From Haberlea rhodopensis (Eukaryota > Streptophyta > Magnoliopsida > Lamiales > Gesneriaceae): DNA of 64,000 bases. A program made the position numbers and the translations under genes. The notes below the pieces were generated by a model. It searched no databases and was not told the origin of the DNA. It was given only the letters and a program-made list of their open reading frames with translations. This document shows, piece by piece, positions 49,016-60,660 of the stretch; the stretch's first letter is position 1; each line of letters starts with the position of its first letter. The stretch is taken from the NCBI GenBank assembly GCA_907163345.1, contig CAJQUN010000052.1, forward strand, positions 124,001-188,000, read 5' to 3'.

Positions 49016-49206
49016 CGTTTTATAATAGTGGTATACAATTTTCGTATACAATTTTGATTTAAGTTGTTTTGATTTAATATGTACTAATTAAAAATAAAAA
49101 TAATAATAGTGGGAAATTGAGATCGCTTTTGTTCCAAGGAATAATTTACTAGACAAGCTAATACCGAAACAGTGCAAACCCCTCAGCCGACCAATTCTTT
49201 CCCAAC

Positions 49207-52200
49207 ATGGACTCACAGCAACAGCCGAGACCACCGGCACGTGGAGGCGGAGATTCCACTGCCATGTTTACTGTTATACTGGCCTTCATCGGCATCTCCA
49301 GCCTGGTACCAATTTTACTTAAATTATTGTGATTTTTTTCCTTTAAAGGAATTTAAGTTACCCTTTTTGTCAAGTTATCTCTTGGTTTTATAAGATAAAC
49401 TGTTCCAACAATTATTTATTGTGATTTATTTGGTTGAAAGATAGCTCTTTTTGTTTATTTATTCCCGATTTATGTTAGTTGAATTTCATCATCTCGAAGT
49501 TGGTGTGATCACAAACTAAAAGTACGAACGATGCATGTATAATAACCCGAAAAGGGAATTAATTAAAGATAATTACAATTTTGAATTGTAAAATTTCCGG
49601 ATTCCATTAATGCGGCTTACACAATATCAGCAAATGAATATGGATTACCCGATATGGGCAACGTTATCTGGTTCTTAAAAGCTTGTGATAGATGTTGGGA
49701 TGTACAACACTTCTGAAAAAAGGACTTTGATGTACTTGGTTCCTTCAAATCACCCCTGCAACTGAAACTTGAGTAGTTTTATGTTGGTGGATAAGAGTTC
49801 TGACCAGGCTCATGTCAATCTGTTTAGCTGCAGGTACGTGGATTGTAATTTCATTATGATAGTTAACGTTTTCATTTACTTAAATAATGAAAAACTAAAA
49901 ATGAGAGGTTGGCTGTGGGTGGAATGTAGTGCACTATGGCTCTTGTTTTATCCATGATAAAAGCTGGTATCTTTTGGAAGTTTTATTCTGAATACCGCTG
50001 TATGCCATTCTGGAGGAAATGTTTCCTCCTCCAATAGGTAAATTTTAAGTTCAAATCAGGCCAGTTTCTTAATTCGAGTACAAAGTGGATTGGATGTGAA
50101 AGAAAGATCATAAATTTACTTTCTTATTGATGGTTTGTGATTACTGATTTAAAGTTGCATAAATGAGGATGATAATTTAATTGTGAGCCTCAAAACACAT
50201 GATGTGACATCATATCATCTGCAGATTTTAATTCCGTCAACATCAACAATAATGCAAAGTCTCTCTATTTTGCATCAAGTACCAGAAGGTCATGTTGGGG
50301 TTTATTGGATCGGAGGTGCCCTTCAAAAAACCATTACAAATCCAGGTCGGTTCCTGTAGTATCTACCACCAAGTGATGCATTCATCTTAGCTCACACACA
50401 GTTTTATCATACGCAAACAAAAGCTTTGCCTGGAGTATTTTCTTGTTTCTAATTTGCACCTCTTAATGAAGGTTTTCATTTCAAAATGCCTATTATAACT
50501 CACTTTGAGCCTATTCAAGTAACCTTACAGACAGATTCGGTACCTTTATCTCTCCCTCTATCTTGTTTGTGTGTGTATTTATGGACAAAAGTTTCTGAAC
50601 TTCTCAAGTTTTGTTGATTCCCGATATGATAGATTCATTATCTTGAGCAGGCTAGGGATATTCATTGTGGAACAAAAGGAGGTGTGGTGATTAACTTTGA
50701 GAAGATAGAGGTGATCCTATCATCTTGCCTTTTTTTATAAAAAATTTCAACTTATGAATTGCATATGTAACTATTGCTTTGAATTCCTTCAGGTTGTTAA
50801 TCGTCTTCATAAGGACTATGTGTATGAAACATTGCACAACTATGGTGTCCAATATGACAACACATGGATATATGACAAGATCCATCACGAGATAAATCAG
50901 TTTTGCAGTGCCCATTCCCTTCAGCAAGTTTACATTGACATGTTTGATCAGGTAAACTACCTTGCGAATGGTGAATTTTCAAATATTATAGGCATTTTTA
51001 AGTAATTTTCCCTGCTGATGTTACCATGATGCATACCCTAATTCACGCCTATGAATGTATGTTTGAGGGGTATTTTTGCTTGCACTTTCCTTGAACTAGT
51101 TCCATGTTGGTACTTAGCACATTTGTCTCTGTATTTCCTGCACAAGAGCATATTAAAGACTTGAAAAGTTGAATGCATCTTTTTCAACATGTTTCATCAT
51201 TAATATTTTCTCATAATTTTAACTGGGAGTTGTTTTAGATATTGCTGAGTTATATTCACTTATGGATTAAAAATCTTGCAAACACAAATGCATCCAGTCA
51301 CTATGAGCTTTTGAATGAGCCATATTTTTTTGGTAGTTATACTTTTCCTTCAAATTTTCGAAAGTTCGAGTGGATTAGTTCTAAATTCTTCACCAAGGCA
51401 ATGGCGGATGAAGATCATCACTTTCTTATGGTTTTGTAGAGATGCAATGTTTCCTTCTTTGATGGCATTTCCAAGATCCATAGCATCTAAATGGATTTCG
51501 GGATCTAAAATCTGTGAAAGATAATCAATGCCTTAAATATCAAGATCAATGACTTGATGAAAAATCGCACAAATTAGAACTTTGATAAATACAATATTAG
51601 CAAGCCAAAATAAGTGTTTGAAGGATTGAGATGCAAGTATGAATAATCAACTTTTCCTATATATTAAAATTTAAACAGTATTTTTGCGACTAATAGTCTT
51701 AAAAACTCATTAAAAGTTAATAAGAATAAATAATCATGCAAAAAAATATCGAACAAAATATCATAAAGCTGAATATTTTCATGGTTATCGCAATTTTACA
51801 TGATATTTCAGTGGATAATATTGCCTTTGTAGTTTTGGATCTATTATTTAGATATGAGAACTCTTTTTACCTCTATATATTGAGGTCTTTTCTTTGTATT
51901 CAGATATGTGATAAATTAATAAAAAGAAGAAGAAGAGAGCATAGACTCTCGTTTATTCCTTTTATTTTACCTTCATGGTATCAGAGCCATAAGATCCTAG
52001 ACGAATAATTTTTTTTTTCACGCACAAATCTGTGAAAAAACAAAAAAACGTCGTTTTTTTTTCTGTTTTTCCCATAAACGTTGAGAATTTCTTCTGGGTA
52101 CCAATTTCACGCATCAAATTCGTGTCTTTTTCCCTGGTTTTGTGCAACGTCGTTGTGCGCTGCTTTTTCTCCACCGCCGTTGTGCGGCGTCCAGAGTTGG

Positions 52201-55200
52201 GGTCCTGCGTACATCTTTCACGCATAAATTGCGGTTTCTTCCTGATACCGTTGTGCGTTTCTTCATCAACGATTATCGCTGCTCGTTGATTATCATCGCT
52301 GCTCGTTGATTATCATCGCTGCTTCATCAACGATTATCGCTGCTCGTTGATTATTATCGCTGCTCGTTGATTATCATCCTTAAAAAATTGTCAATTTCGT
52401 TTCTTCGTCCAGAGGTTTAAAAAATTTCATCGCTGCTTTGCCCAGACACTGTTGCGTCGTTTTTTTCCACAATAAACGTCTTTTTTTTTCTCCCTCATAT
52501 TTCTTACACATGGCCTGCAATAAACCCACTCATAATCCTCACATTCCAGTCGCTGTTGACTCCTCTCCTTTCCAAATTACCAACCACAAATTGACGGGCA
52601 GAAACTTTCTTCAATGGTCGAGGTCCGTCCAGTTGCTAATTCGTGGGAAAGGAAAATACGGCTTTCTTGATGGGTCTATTACTCAACCTCCAACTGCTGA
52701 TCCGTTGTTTCCTCCTTGGGACGTCAACAATTCCATGGTGATGGCTTGGCTTCTCAATTCCATAGATGATGGCATAAGTTCCACATATCTCTTTCACTCC
52801 ACGGCCAATGAAATATGGGATGCTGTCTCCCTGGCATACTCTGACCTTGCTGATTCCTCACCTGGCATACTCTGACCTTGCTGATTCCTCACAAATTTTT
52901 GAATTGCGAAACCATCCCGCAACTTAAAGCAAGGAGACAAGACAGTGACTGACTATTTTGGTTCCCTCAAGCGGATTTGGCAAGAACTTGATTTGTTTAT
53001 GGTTTGCGACTGGAAAGACCCTGCTGACACTGTCTTTATCGAAATCTGATCGCTAAAGATCGCGTGTATGGTTTCTTGGCGGGTCTAGGTCGAGATTTGG
53101 ATGAGGCTCGTGGGCGTATTTTGGGGTTAACTCCGCTGCCTACAATTGATGAGGTGTTTGCAATTATCCGTAGGGAGGAGAATCGGCACCGTGTGATGCT
53201 TTCACCTACTTTACATAACCTGAATCATCTGCTCTTATTACTCACACTCCTGCTGATCCATCTATTCCACGCACCAAGGATGGGAAACCATGGTGTAACC
53301 GTTGTAAGCGGCCTTGGCATACTGTCGATACATGCTGGAAAATTCATGGTAAGCCGGCCGATTGGGTCCCAAACAGGTTTAAGCCAAAGGATAGGAAGGT
53401 TCCACAGGTTGCTCTTGCTTCGGAACAGCCTTCCTCCTCTGATACTTCAATATCGTAAGCCCAACTTGATCAGCTTCTCAAATTGCTATCGGCCAGCAGT
53501 CAGAATTCCTCCATAGGTGCCGCCACAGGTACTGTGAACGTTGCCCTTAGTGCTCTCAATCAGCCAGGTGAGTCTTGGATCATTGACTCTGGAGCTTCCA
53601 ATCACATGTCTTCACCTAAGACTATGTTTACTATTTTTTTACCAGTGTTGCCTAATCACCGAGTAAAAATTGCAAATGGTTCTTATGCCACAGTTGTTGG
53701 TCGTGGCAATATTTCCGTCACTCCTAATTTGATTCTGCTTGATGTGTTATATGTGTCATCTTTAGCTTGCAATTTGTTGTCAGTCCACAAGTTGACCAAG
53801 GATTTGGATTGTTATGCCTACTTCACACCATCCTCATGTGTTTTTCAGGACCGGAATTCGAGGAAGAAGATTGGCAGTGCTAAGGCGATTTCAGGTCTCT
53901 ACTACCTCAGGAGGATTCCTTTGTGAGCCATGTTGTCCATACTCCAACATCTCCTCCTTCACTTTCTGGCGTGCAACAGATTATGCTTCTCCATTTTAGA
54001 TTAGGCCATCCGAATTTTGCTTATTTGAAACGTTGGTTTCCTTCTACGTTTAGACACAATGATTTTTTTCAATGTGAGATTTGTCAATTATCAAAACATA
54101 CAAGAGTTTTTTTACCACCATCTTCTTATAAATCTTTTGCGCCTTTTAATTTAATTCATAGTGATATTTGGGGCCCCTCCCGTCTGTCTACTACTTCTCA
54201 TAAGAGGTGGTTCATTACTTTTACGGACGATCATACTCGTGTTTGTTGGGTATACCTTTTAAAAGAAAAATCAGAGGCTGGAATTGTATTTCAAAATTTT
54301 TATTCGATGATTAAAACTCAATTTAATACATCGATTAAAATTTTACGTACGGATAATGGCACATAATTTTTTAACTCCGTCTTCTCTGATTTTTTGACTG
54401 CCAATGGCCTCATTCATCACAGTTCTTGTGTTAACACACCACAACAAAACGGTATTTTCGAACGTAAAAACAGACATCTACTTGAAGTTGCTCGCTCTCT
54501 TATGTTCACCTCTCATGTTCCCAATCATTTTTGGGGAGATGCACTCCTCACTGCATGCTATTTGATAAATAGGATGTCTTAACGAGTTCTGAAATTTAAA
54601 TTCCCCCTTGATTGTCTACATCACGTGTTCCCAGAATATCGGTCTTTCTCGACTCTAGACCTTCGGGTGTTTGGTTGCACTGCATTCGTCCATATCCACG
54701 ATCAAAATCGTAGTAAATTAGATCCTCGGTCACACAAATGCATATTTTTGGGTTACTCATCCACCCAAAAAGGGTATCGTTGTTATTCGCCCTCTCTGCA
54801 CAAATACTTTATCTCTCGAGATGTCACTTTCTTTGAATCGGCTCCTTTCTTTCCTAAACCAGACATGATGGCTCATCATGAGGGGGAGTTTTTCCCTCAC
54901 CTTGCCCAGCTTCTACTCAGCCACAACCTTGTGATTATCTACGGGAAGTCTCTGCCGTGCCTTCACAGCCTTACTTCCCCGACCCTCCGTCTCCTCCTTT
55001 CGAGCAGTTCCCGGCAGGGGGAGATTTATTACAGCCGTTCCCTTTCCATTACTCACGCAAAGATCCCTCCAAAAAGGTAGCAGAACCTACACCATCCATT
55101 GGACTTGACACTCAATCTTCTGACTCAAATTCCGCGTCAAATGAGGTACCTACTGAACTTGATACTGTTTTATCTCATATACCTAACCTTGAAGACCTTG

Positions 55201-58200
55201 ACATCCCTATAGCATTGAGAAAAGGGACTCGGTCATGCACAGAGCATTCTCTTGCCAAATTTGTGTCTTATGGACACTTGTCATCTTCTATCCAAGCCTT
55301 GGTGACTAATCTCTCAAATACTAAGATCCCTATCACAATACAAGAGGCTTTGAGTGACCCGAACTGGAAGAAGGCTATCCTAGAAGAGATGAGAGCTCTT
55401 GAAATGAATGGCACGTGGGAGATTGTAAAAAAACCGAAGGAAAAGACCTCAGTGGGTTGCAAATGGGTCTTCACTGTTAAGTATACGGCTGATGGACAAA
55501 TTGATCGATACATAGCAAGGTTAGTAGCAAAGGGATATACACAAACCTACGGCATTGATTACCAAGAAACCTTTGCTCCGGTTGCCAAGATTAATACAGT
55601 AAGGGTACTATTATCAATGGCAGCAAACCTTGATTGGCCTCTATATCAATTGGATGTGAAAAATGCTTTTTTGAATGGAGATCTCGAAGAGGAAGTATAC
55701 ATGACATTACCTCCTTCGTTTGACGAAGAAAGTAAGAGGGATAAGGTCTGCAAACTGAAGAAATCATTGTAAAGGCTAAAACAATCTCCACGGGCTTGGT
55801 TTGATAGATTTACTAAAGCAGTCATGAAACTTGACTATCATCAAGCCAATACTGATCATACCTTGTTTTATAGACATAAGATTGGAAAAAAAAAACCCCA
55901 TTATTTGTCTATGTGTATGATATCATACTCACAGGTGATGATCAAGAAGAAATAGAAAGGTTGAAAGGGAGGCTTGCAGCTGAATTTGAAATGAAGGATT
56001 CGGGTAAATTGAGGTATTTCCTTGGTATGGAAGTGGCGAGAAACAAATCTGGAATTTCTGTCTCTCAACGAAAGTACGTACTAGACCTTCTAAAGGAGAC
56101 AGGGATGCTTGGGTGCAAACCAGTTGATACTCCGATGGATTCTAATGTGAAGTTAGGAGAAACTATGAGCAGCAATCCCGTTGATAAGGGAAGATATCAA
56201 CGTCTAGTGGGGAAACTAATCTATCTCTCTCACACTAGACCAGATATAGCTTTCCCAGTGAGTTGTGTAAGCCAGTTCATGCACGTCCCATTGGAGGAAC
56301 ATATGATTGCAGTTTATCGGATTTTGAAGTACTTAAAAGGGTCTCCGGGTAAAGGCCTATTCTTTCGAAAAACAGATACAAGCGATGTTGAAATTTTCAC
56401 GGATGCTGATTGGGCAGGCTCAATAAGTGATAGAAGGTCAACATCAGGGTATTGTTCTTTTGTGTGGGGAATCCTAGTAACTTGGAAAAGCAAGAAACAA
56501 CAAGTGGTAGCAAGAAGTAGTGTCGAAGCTGAATTAAGATCAGTGTCTCATGGTGTTTGTGAAGCCTTATGGTTAAAGATGATGCTTGAAGAACTGAAAT
56601 TTAGTATAACACTACCTCTAAAACTACTATGTGATAACAAGGCTGCCATTGACACCTCACAAAATCCAGTACATCATGATCGAACCAAACATGTGGAAGT
56701 AGATCGACATTTCATCAAAGAAAAGATTGATGAAGGAACAATCAGCATTGTCTACATTCCCACATCAGAACAGACTACAGACATACTTACTAAAGGCCTG
56801 TTTCGACCCATGTTGGAAAATTTCATTGACAAGCTTGGAATGCATAACTTATACACTCCAGCTTGAGGGGGAGTATTGATAAGGATTCTAAGAGTTTTGT
56901 TGATCCTAGATTATAGATTGACTTATCTTATATTTAAATTGTAGATTAAGTTTATCTAATATTGTATTCTAAGATATGAGAACTCTTTTTACCTCTATAT
57001 ATTGAGGTCTTTTCTTTGTATTCAGAGATGTGATAAATTAATAAAAAGAAGAAGAAGAGAGCATAGACTCTCGTTTATTCCTTCTATTTTACCTTCAGAA
57101 CTAATGAATCGTTACAAAACAGTGCAAATGCAGTTATCTTCATTTGTCATAACCGTAGCTTATGGTGGAACTGCTATATAACGATGATCTATAAAACAAA
57201 CAATAGTCGCAACTTCATCAAATCATGTAGGAATACTTGCAATTGATGAAATAAGTCGAGAATGTACTTGTCTGATGTCAGTGTGTCCAATAAAGTATTC
57301 GAACTACAGTGTATGAAAATAGTGCGACAAGTATAGCTCAATCGGAGGAAGAATAAGTTAATGCGGACAGAACAAAACATATATTCCGACGTTCTCATGG
57401 TGGGTGGAAATATAATTTGTATGTAAAGTTGTCGGAAAAGTTAGTGAAGGAGCTCAAGTAAATGGCACATGTTTGTAACACAAAGGTGTGCAGGACAATT
57501 AAAATGAAAGAAACACATGATTTTCTTTGTCTCTTCCTTCCATATTTAGCTAGAACAATGTCAAAATGCAACTATTATGACCAAAAAGTTGCGGGGTTAA
57601 GTTGACTATCATTTCAATTTTTCAGATTGACGAAAAAATGAAAGATGCTCTTCAGGCTGACTGCACAAAATATGCTCCTGGCATTGAAATTATTAGTGTG
57701 CGGGTCACAAAGCCTACCATTCCAGATACTATAAGGCGGAATTTCATACATATGGAAGAGGAGCGCACCAAGGTATGCATTTGAACGTGTATATTATTCA
57801 TTTTTTCCCATGTTTTAATTTTGGTTGGATATAACTTTTAGTTTCTAGTCGAAAATGAAAACTCTTAACAATTGTGGGAAGGTGGTACATCGTTTAGGTT
57901 CTGTAGGTGCTTTATATTCCTGAAGTGCAAAGTTCAGAAACAATTAATTCATGTGTAGGGTCATCCAAATACTCTCTCCATCTTGTACTTATAATTTTTT
58001 AAACGCTCTCTTTTTTAATTTTATCAAAGCAAAGTTACACCAAGTAGCGTTCAGGAGCCTGTCACTCATGTCGAGAAAATCATTGTTGGTAAAACTGTGC
58101 GACGTATCATTTGTGTTCAAGTAACCCTCCTCAAAGTTGGTTCTAACATTTATGCATAATAGGTCTTGATTGCAATGGAGAAACAGAGAGTAGCTGAGAA

Positions 58201-58844
58201 GGAAGCAGAGACAGAGAAAAAAATTGCCATAAGTGAAGCCGAAAAACATGCTCATGTTAGTAAGATCCAGATGGAACAAAAGTTGATGGAGAAAGATAGC
58301 ACAAGGAGACAAGAGGAAATTTCTAATGCAATATACTTAGCTCGTGAAAAGAGCTTGGCGGATGCCAACTTTTACCGGTAAAATACCACTTTCCATTTTG
58401 TATTTTGAAACTTCTGGAAAAGTGGACTTTCCGGAGAATGTGTCGACATATATTTATCATCAAACCGAAACTTCATGTTGGCCCTTTTAATCATGTGTTA
58501 TCTTTGTATACTAAAAATGACAAAAAAGAACTTTTGTAATTCTATGTTGGACCCTATAGTACGATGAAAGAAGCAGAAGCAAACAAGTTGATGCTGACTC
58601 CTCAGTTTTTAGAACTCATATTCATCGAAGCTATTGCTAATAACTCCAAGATATACTTTGGTAACAAGGTTAGTGACTCCTAAGTTTTAACCTTCATATT
58701 TATTTCTCGTAGCCTGTCAAACGAGTTTCTACTTACTTTAAGCTTATAATTTTTTTATTACAGATACCAAACATGGTTCTCGATCAGAGACTACTTGGAA
58801 ACTTTTTACAAGACGTTTCAAAGAACGGAAAGTTTGAAGCTTAG
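49207..58844 (+). CDS. Erlin-like ER membrane protein (SPFH/band 7)
   Basis: Nine exons: 49207-49305, 50225-50345, 50472-50539, 50651-50710, 50793-50951, 57626-57772, 58163-58377, 58560-58668, 58764-58844; phases agree and give 352 residues, normal for erlins. A proline-rich N-terminus is followed by one membrane segment (TAMFTVILAFIGISSL, about residues 18-38), then the SPFH domain (HQVPEGHVGVYW, THFEPIQVTLQTD, CGTKGGVVINFEKIEV, DNTWIYDKIHHEINQFCSAH, APGIEIISVRVTKPTIP) and a charged coiled coil (KQRVAEKEAETEKKIAISEA), ending LDQRLLGNFL. In animals erlins form large ER rings acting in ER-associated degradation and lipid control; the plant role is less clear. Intron 5 (6.7 kb) contains a copia element and a gag fragment. 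Confidence 0.93.
51255..51525 (-). pseudogene. Copia-type gag fragment (UBN2/DUF4219-like)
   Basis: The minus strand reads LDPEIHLDAMDLGNAIKEGN, then KKVMIFIRHCLGEEFRTNPL, then SDWMHLCLQDF after frame changes. These are the landmark words of a widespread plant gag polyprotein (AEIHLDA..G..IKEGN, AMIFLRHHL, YDWMHLRLQDF). It is decayed, lies in erlin intron 5, and is antisense to the gene and to the copia element next to it. Confidence 0.65.
51850..51975 (+). repeat. 5' LTR of the copia element, 5'-truncated
   Basis: Matches 56972-57097 almost base for base (differences such as CAGATATG against CAGAGATG). The first 95 bases of the LTR are lacking. The upstream sequence GGATCTATTATTT does not match the LTR. 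Confidence 0.85.
51976..51987 (+). promoter_or_regulatory. Primer-binding site of the copia element
   Basis: TGGTATCAGAGC directly after the LTR end CCTTCA, complementary to initiator tRNA-Met. Confidence 0.9.
52263..52378 (+). repeat. Minisatellite in the copia leader
   Basis: Five to six units of ATCGCTGCTCGTTGATTATC, alternating with CTTCATCAACGATTATCGC, between primer site and gag. The two versions of the unit are partly inverted with respect to each other (CAACGATTATCG against CGTTGATTATCA). Confidence 0.85.
52510..53470 (+). pseudogene. Copia gag, interrupted
   Basis: Starts MACNKPTHN and carries the gag words FQITNHKLTGRNFLQWSRSV, GKGKYGFLDG, NNSMVMAWLLNSID and NEIWDAV. A perfect 31-base tandem duplication (52830-52860 and 52861-52891) shifts the frame and truncates the first part. 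A second open piece (53064-53516) contains FLAGLGRDLDEARGRILG. The zinc knuckle CNRCKRPWHTVDTC (53294-53335) is in yet another frame. Confidence 0.85.
52830..52891 (+). repeat. 31-bp perfect tandem duplication inside gag
   Basis: Two back-to-back copies of a 31-base block starting CCTGGCATACTCTGACC. Since 31 is not a multiple of three it breaks the reading frame. Confidence 0.95.
53483..55080 (+). pseudogene. Copia protease and integrase, interrupted
   Basis: Protease active site IIDSGASNHM near 53580. Integrase zinc finger H..H (LGHPNFAYLKRWF) and C..C (CEICQLSKHTR), catalytic core IHSDIWGPS and LRTDNGT, and the third acidic position in QQNGIFERKN. Frame breaks: stop after YLRRIPL (53924-53926), TAA at 54364-54366 just after TDNGT, TAA at about 54580-54582, and a frameshift near 54890-54957. 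The end of the domain reads VFGCTAFVHIHDQNRSKLDP and CIFLGYSSTQKGYRCY, the usual copia integrase C-terminus. Confidence 0.88.
54957..56866 (+). pseudogene. Copia reverse transcriptase and RNase H, interrupted
   Basis: RT words: ALEMNGTWEIV, GCKWVFTVKYTADGQIDRY, ARLVAKGYTQTYGIDYQETF, APVAKINTVRVLLSMAA, LYQLDVKNAFLNGDLEEEVY. A stop at about 55770-55772 follows KKSL, then LKQSPRAWF. A frameshift lies in the A10 run near 55890. The active site reads VYVYDIIL, so the first Asp of the YVDD pair is replaced by Tyr. RNase H follows (IFTDADWAGSISDRRSTSGY, VVARSSVEAE) and ends before the purine tract GAGGGGGAGTAT. Confidence 0.9.
56877..57097 (+). repeat. 3' LTR of the copia element
   Basis: Starts TGATAAGGATTC directly after the purine tract and ends ACCTTCA. 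Contains CTCTATATATTGAGG, a TATA-like box, and AATTAATAAAAAG, a likely polyadenylation signal on the sense strand of the erlin gene. Confidence 0.9.
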
Positions 58845-59369
58845 GTTCTCTCAAAAATCGGAGCACGCATGAACTAAGCACTCAATACTCTGGTGGAGAA
58901 TGAGCTGTAATTATTTTGTTTTAATCTCTTGAAATCGCTCTTTTTAATTGGGACCGAATGTTGAGTGTTACACTGTTTTTCATTACAAGAAAGAAAATCC
59001 ATGGCAGTTTAGGTAGTAGTAATTTTTTTTCCCTGTCAACTAGAATTACATATAATGACTAGTTTACCTCTTTATGGTTAATTTCAGTACCCATTTGTAT
59101 TTCGGTTAAATCAAGTATTACATTGTTGTAGTCCGCCGAGGTTGTTATATAGAAGATGTACTGGCACTGATTTGCAAGTTTCTTCAAGGGGAAACCCAAA
59201 AAACTCCCCACAGTTAAACATAAATATGGAATCAGTCACCATGTCAGATAAACATAATTCAAAATCTTTACTGCAACTAAAATTTTGTTTCCAACTCCCT
59301 ACATAAAAAAATTACTATGATACCCTTATATTAAAATTTGAACTTTTAATTTTGAGAAATTATTACAGT
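58845..59369. other. 3' region of the erlin gene
   Basis: Probably the 3' untranslated region. No other gene seen. Confidence 0.4.
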
Positions 59370-60000
59370 AGGTATGAAACCTATACAATTTTGGTACAAG
59401 TTACATATGAAACTGATATGAAATCTATACAATTTTCGTACAAGTTACACATGAAATTTGTATGAAACCTATATTATTTTCGGTACTTATTATATGTGAA
59501 GTTGGTATGAAACATATACAATTTTGATACTAGTTACATATGAAATCTATACAATTTTGGTACAAGTTACACATGAGATTGATATGAAACCTATACTACT
59601 TTCAATACTTATTACACGTGAAGTTGGTATGAAACATATACAATTTTGGTACTATTTACACATGAAGTTGGTATAAAACCTATACAATTTTGGTACTAGT
59701 TACACATGAAATTGATATGAATCATATACTATTTTGGTACTTATTACTCGTGAAGTTGGTATAAAACCTATACAATTTTGGTACCAAGTAAATATAAAAT
59801 TGGTATAAAACCTATACAACTTCGGTACTAATTAAATATAAAATCGGTATGAAACCTATAATATTTTGGTACTTATTATATGTCAAGTTTAAACCTATAC
59901 AATTTTCGTACTAAGTATACGTAAAATTGTTATGGAACATATCCAACTTCAGTACTAATACATAAACTTGGTTTGGAACCTATACAATTTTGGTACTTGA
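59370..60000 (+). repeat. Diverged minisatellite, unit about 45 bp
   Basis: Roughly fourteen degenerate units of GGTATGAAACCTATACAATT followed by TTGGTACTAGTTACACATGA. Units differ from one another by substitutions and small deletions; alternating units read TTACACATGAAATTGATATG or TTATATGTGAAGTTGGTATG, suggesting a higher-order pattern of two or three units. Confidence 0.9.
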
Positions 60001-60660
60001 TGTGATTCGCTATTTTCCGTGTTCGGTCGAATAGATATGTTGCGGAAAATAAATGAAGGACACCACAATTTTTACGTGGAAAACCTCCAAATTGAAGAAA
60101 AAACTACGAGACTTAGTCCATTATAAATATTCACTATAATATTGTATGAATTTACAGGACTCAGACACAAAATAAGAACTTTAAAAAAAAAATAAGAATG
60201 AGAGACCAAACATACTAATCTCATACGCTCTCTTCGGAGTCTTTTCTTGCCTACAAAGTTCCACCCTTTGCAATGAGACTATCGGTGTGTATTTATAGTG
60301 TTAATCCTGGTAGTTGGCGCGTGAGAAATCCAGAACACGAGCTCCTCTGATCGTGGCGCTATCGGATCAAGACGTGTTCGAGAAATCCACGCTCCATCAT
60401 TAGACACTCGTTTGCACCGATTGATTTGTCAGTTATGTCCGGGTCTTACGCTATCCTTTGACCAGTATGCCGAGCAGGTTTTGATGTTCTTCGGGCAACT
60501 TGTGTTCACGCTTTTTGTTCGGGATATCTCTTGCTCGGCACTTGCATGGGATTTTGCCGAAAAAACTGATTAATCCTATGGCATCATCTCATCCCCTGAA
60601 AGTGAGAAGAGAGTATTGAAGTCTCGGTTTATTGTTCTAGTGTAAAATCCAAGTTCTGAC
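60001..60660. other. LTR-like remnant
   Basis: Contains TTACGTGGAAAACCTCCAAA, AAAAACTACGAGACTTAGTCC, phrases that recur near the ends of many plant repeats, followed by GC-richer non-coding sequence. Probably the terminal part of the element whose coding remnant follows. Confidence 0.35.

Larger units (their letters stand above)
51850..57097 (+). mobile_element. Ty1/copia LTR retrotransposon, decayed, in erlin intron 5
   Basis: Order gag, protease, integrase, RT, RNase H is copia-type, on the same strand as the host gene. The 3' LTR is 56877-57097 (221 bp). The 5' LTR is represented only by its last 126 bases (51850-51975), starting at AGATATGAGAAC. The primer site and purine tract are in place. 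No target duplication is visible because the 5' end is missing. The element adds most of the 6.7 kb intron. Confidence 0.92.

Noticed and set aside
53064..53516. A separate small gene in erlin intron 5
   Set aside because: It is the middle part of the frameshifted copia gag.
59370..60000. A CRISPR-like array
   Set aside because: Units are contiguous and degenerate with no unique spacers, and this is a plant nuclear genome.
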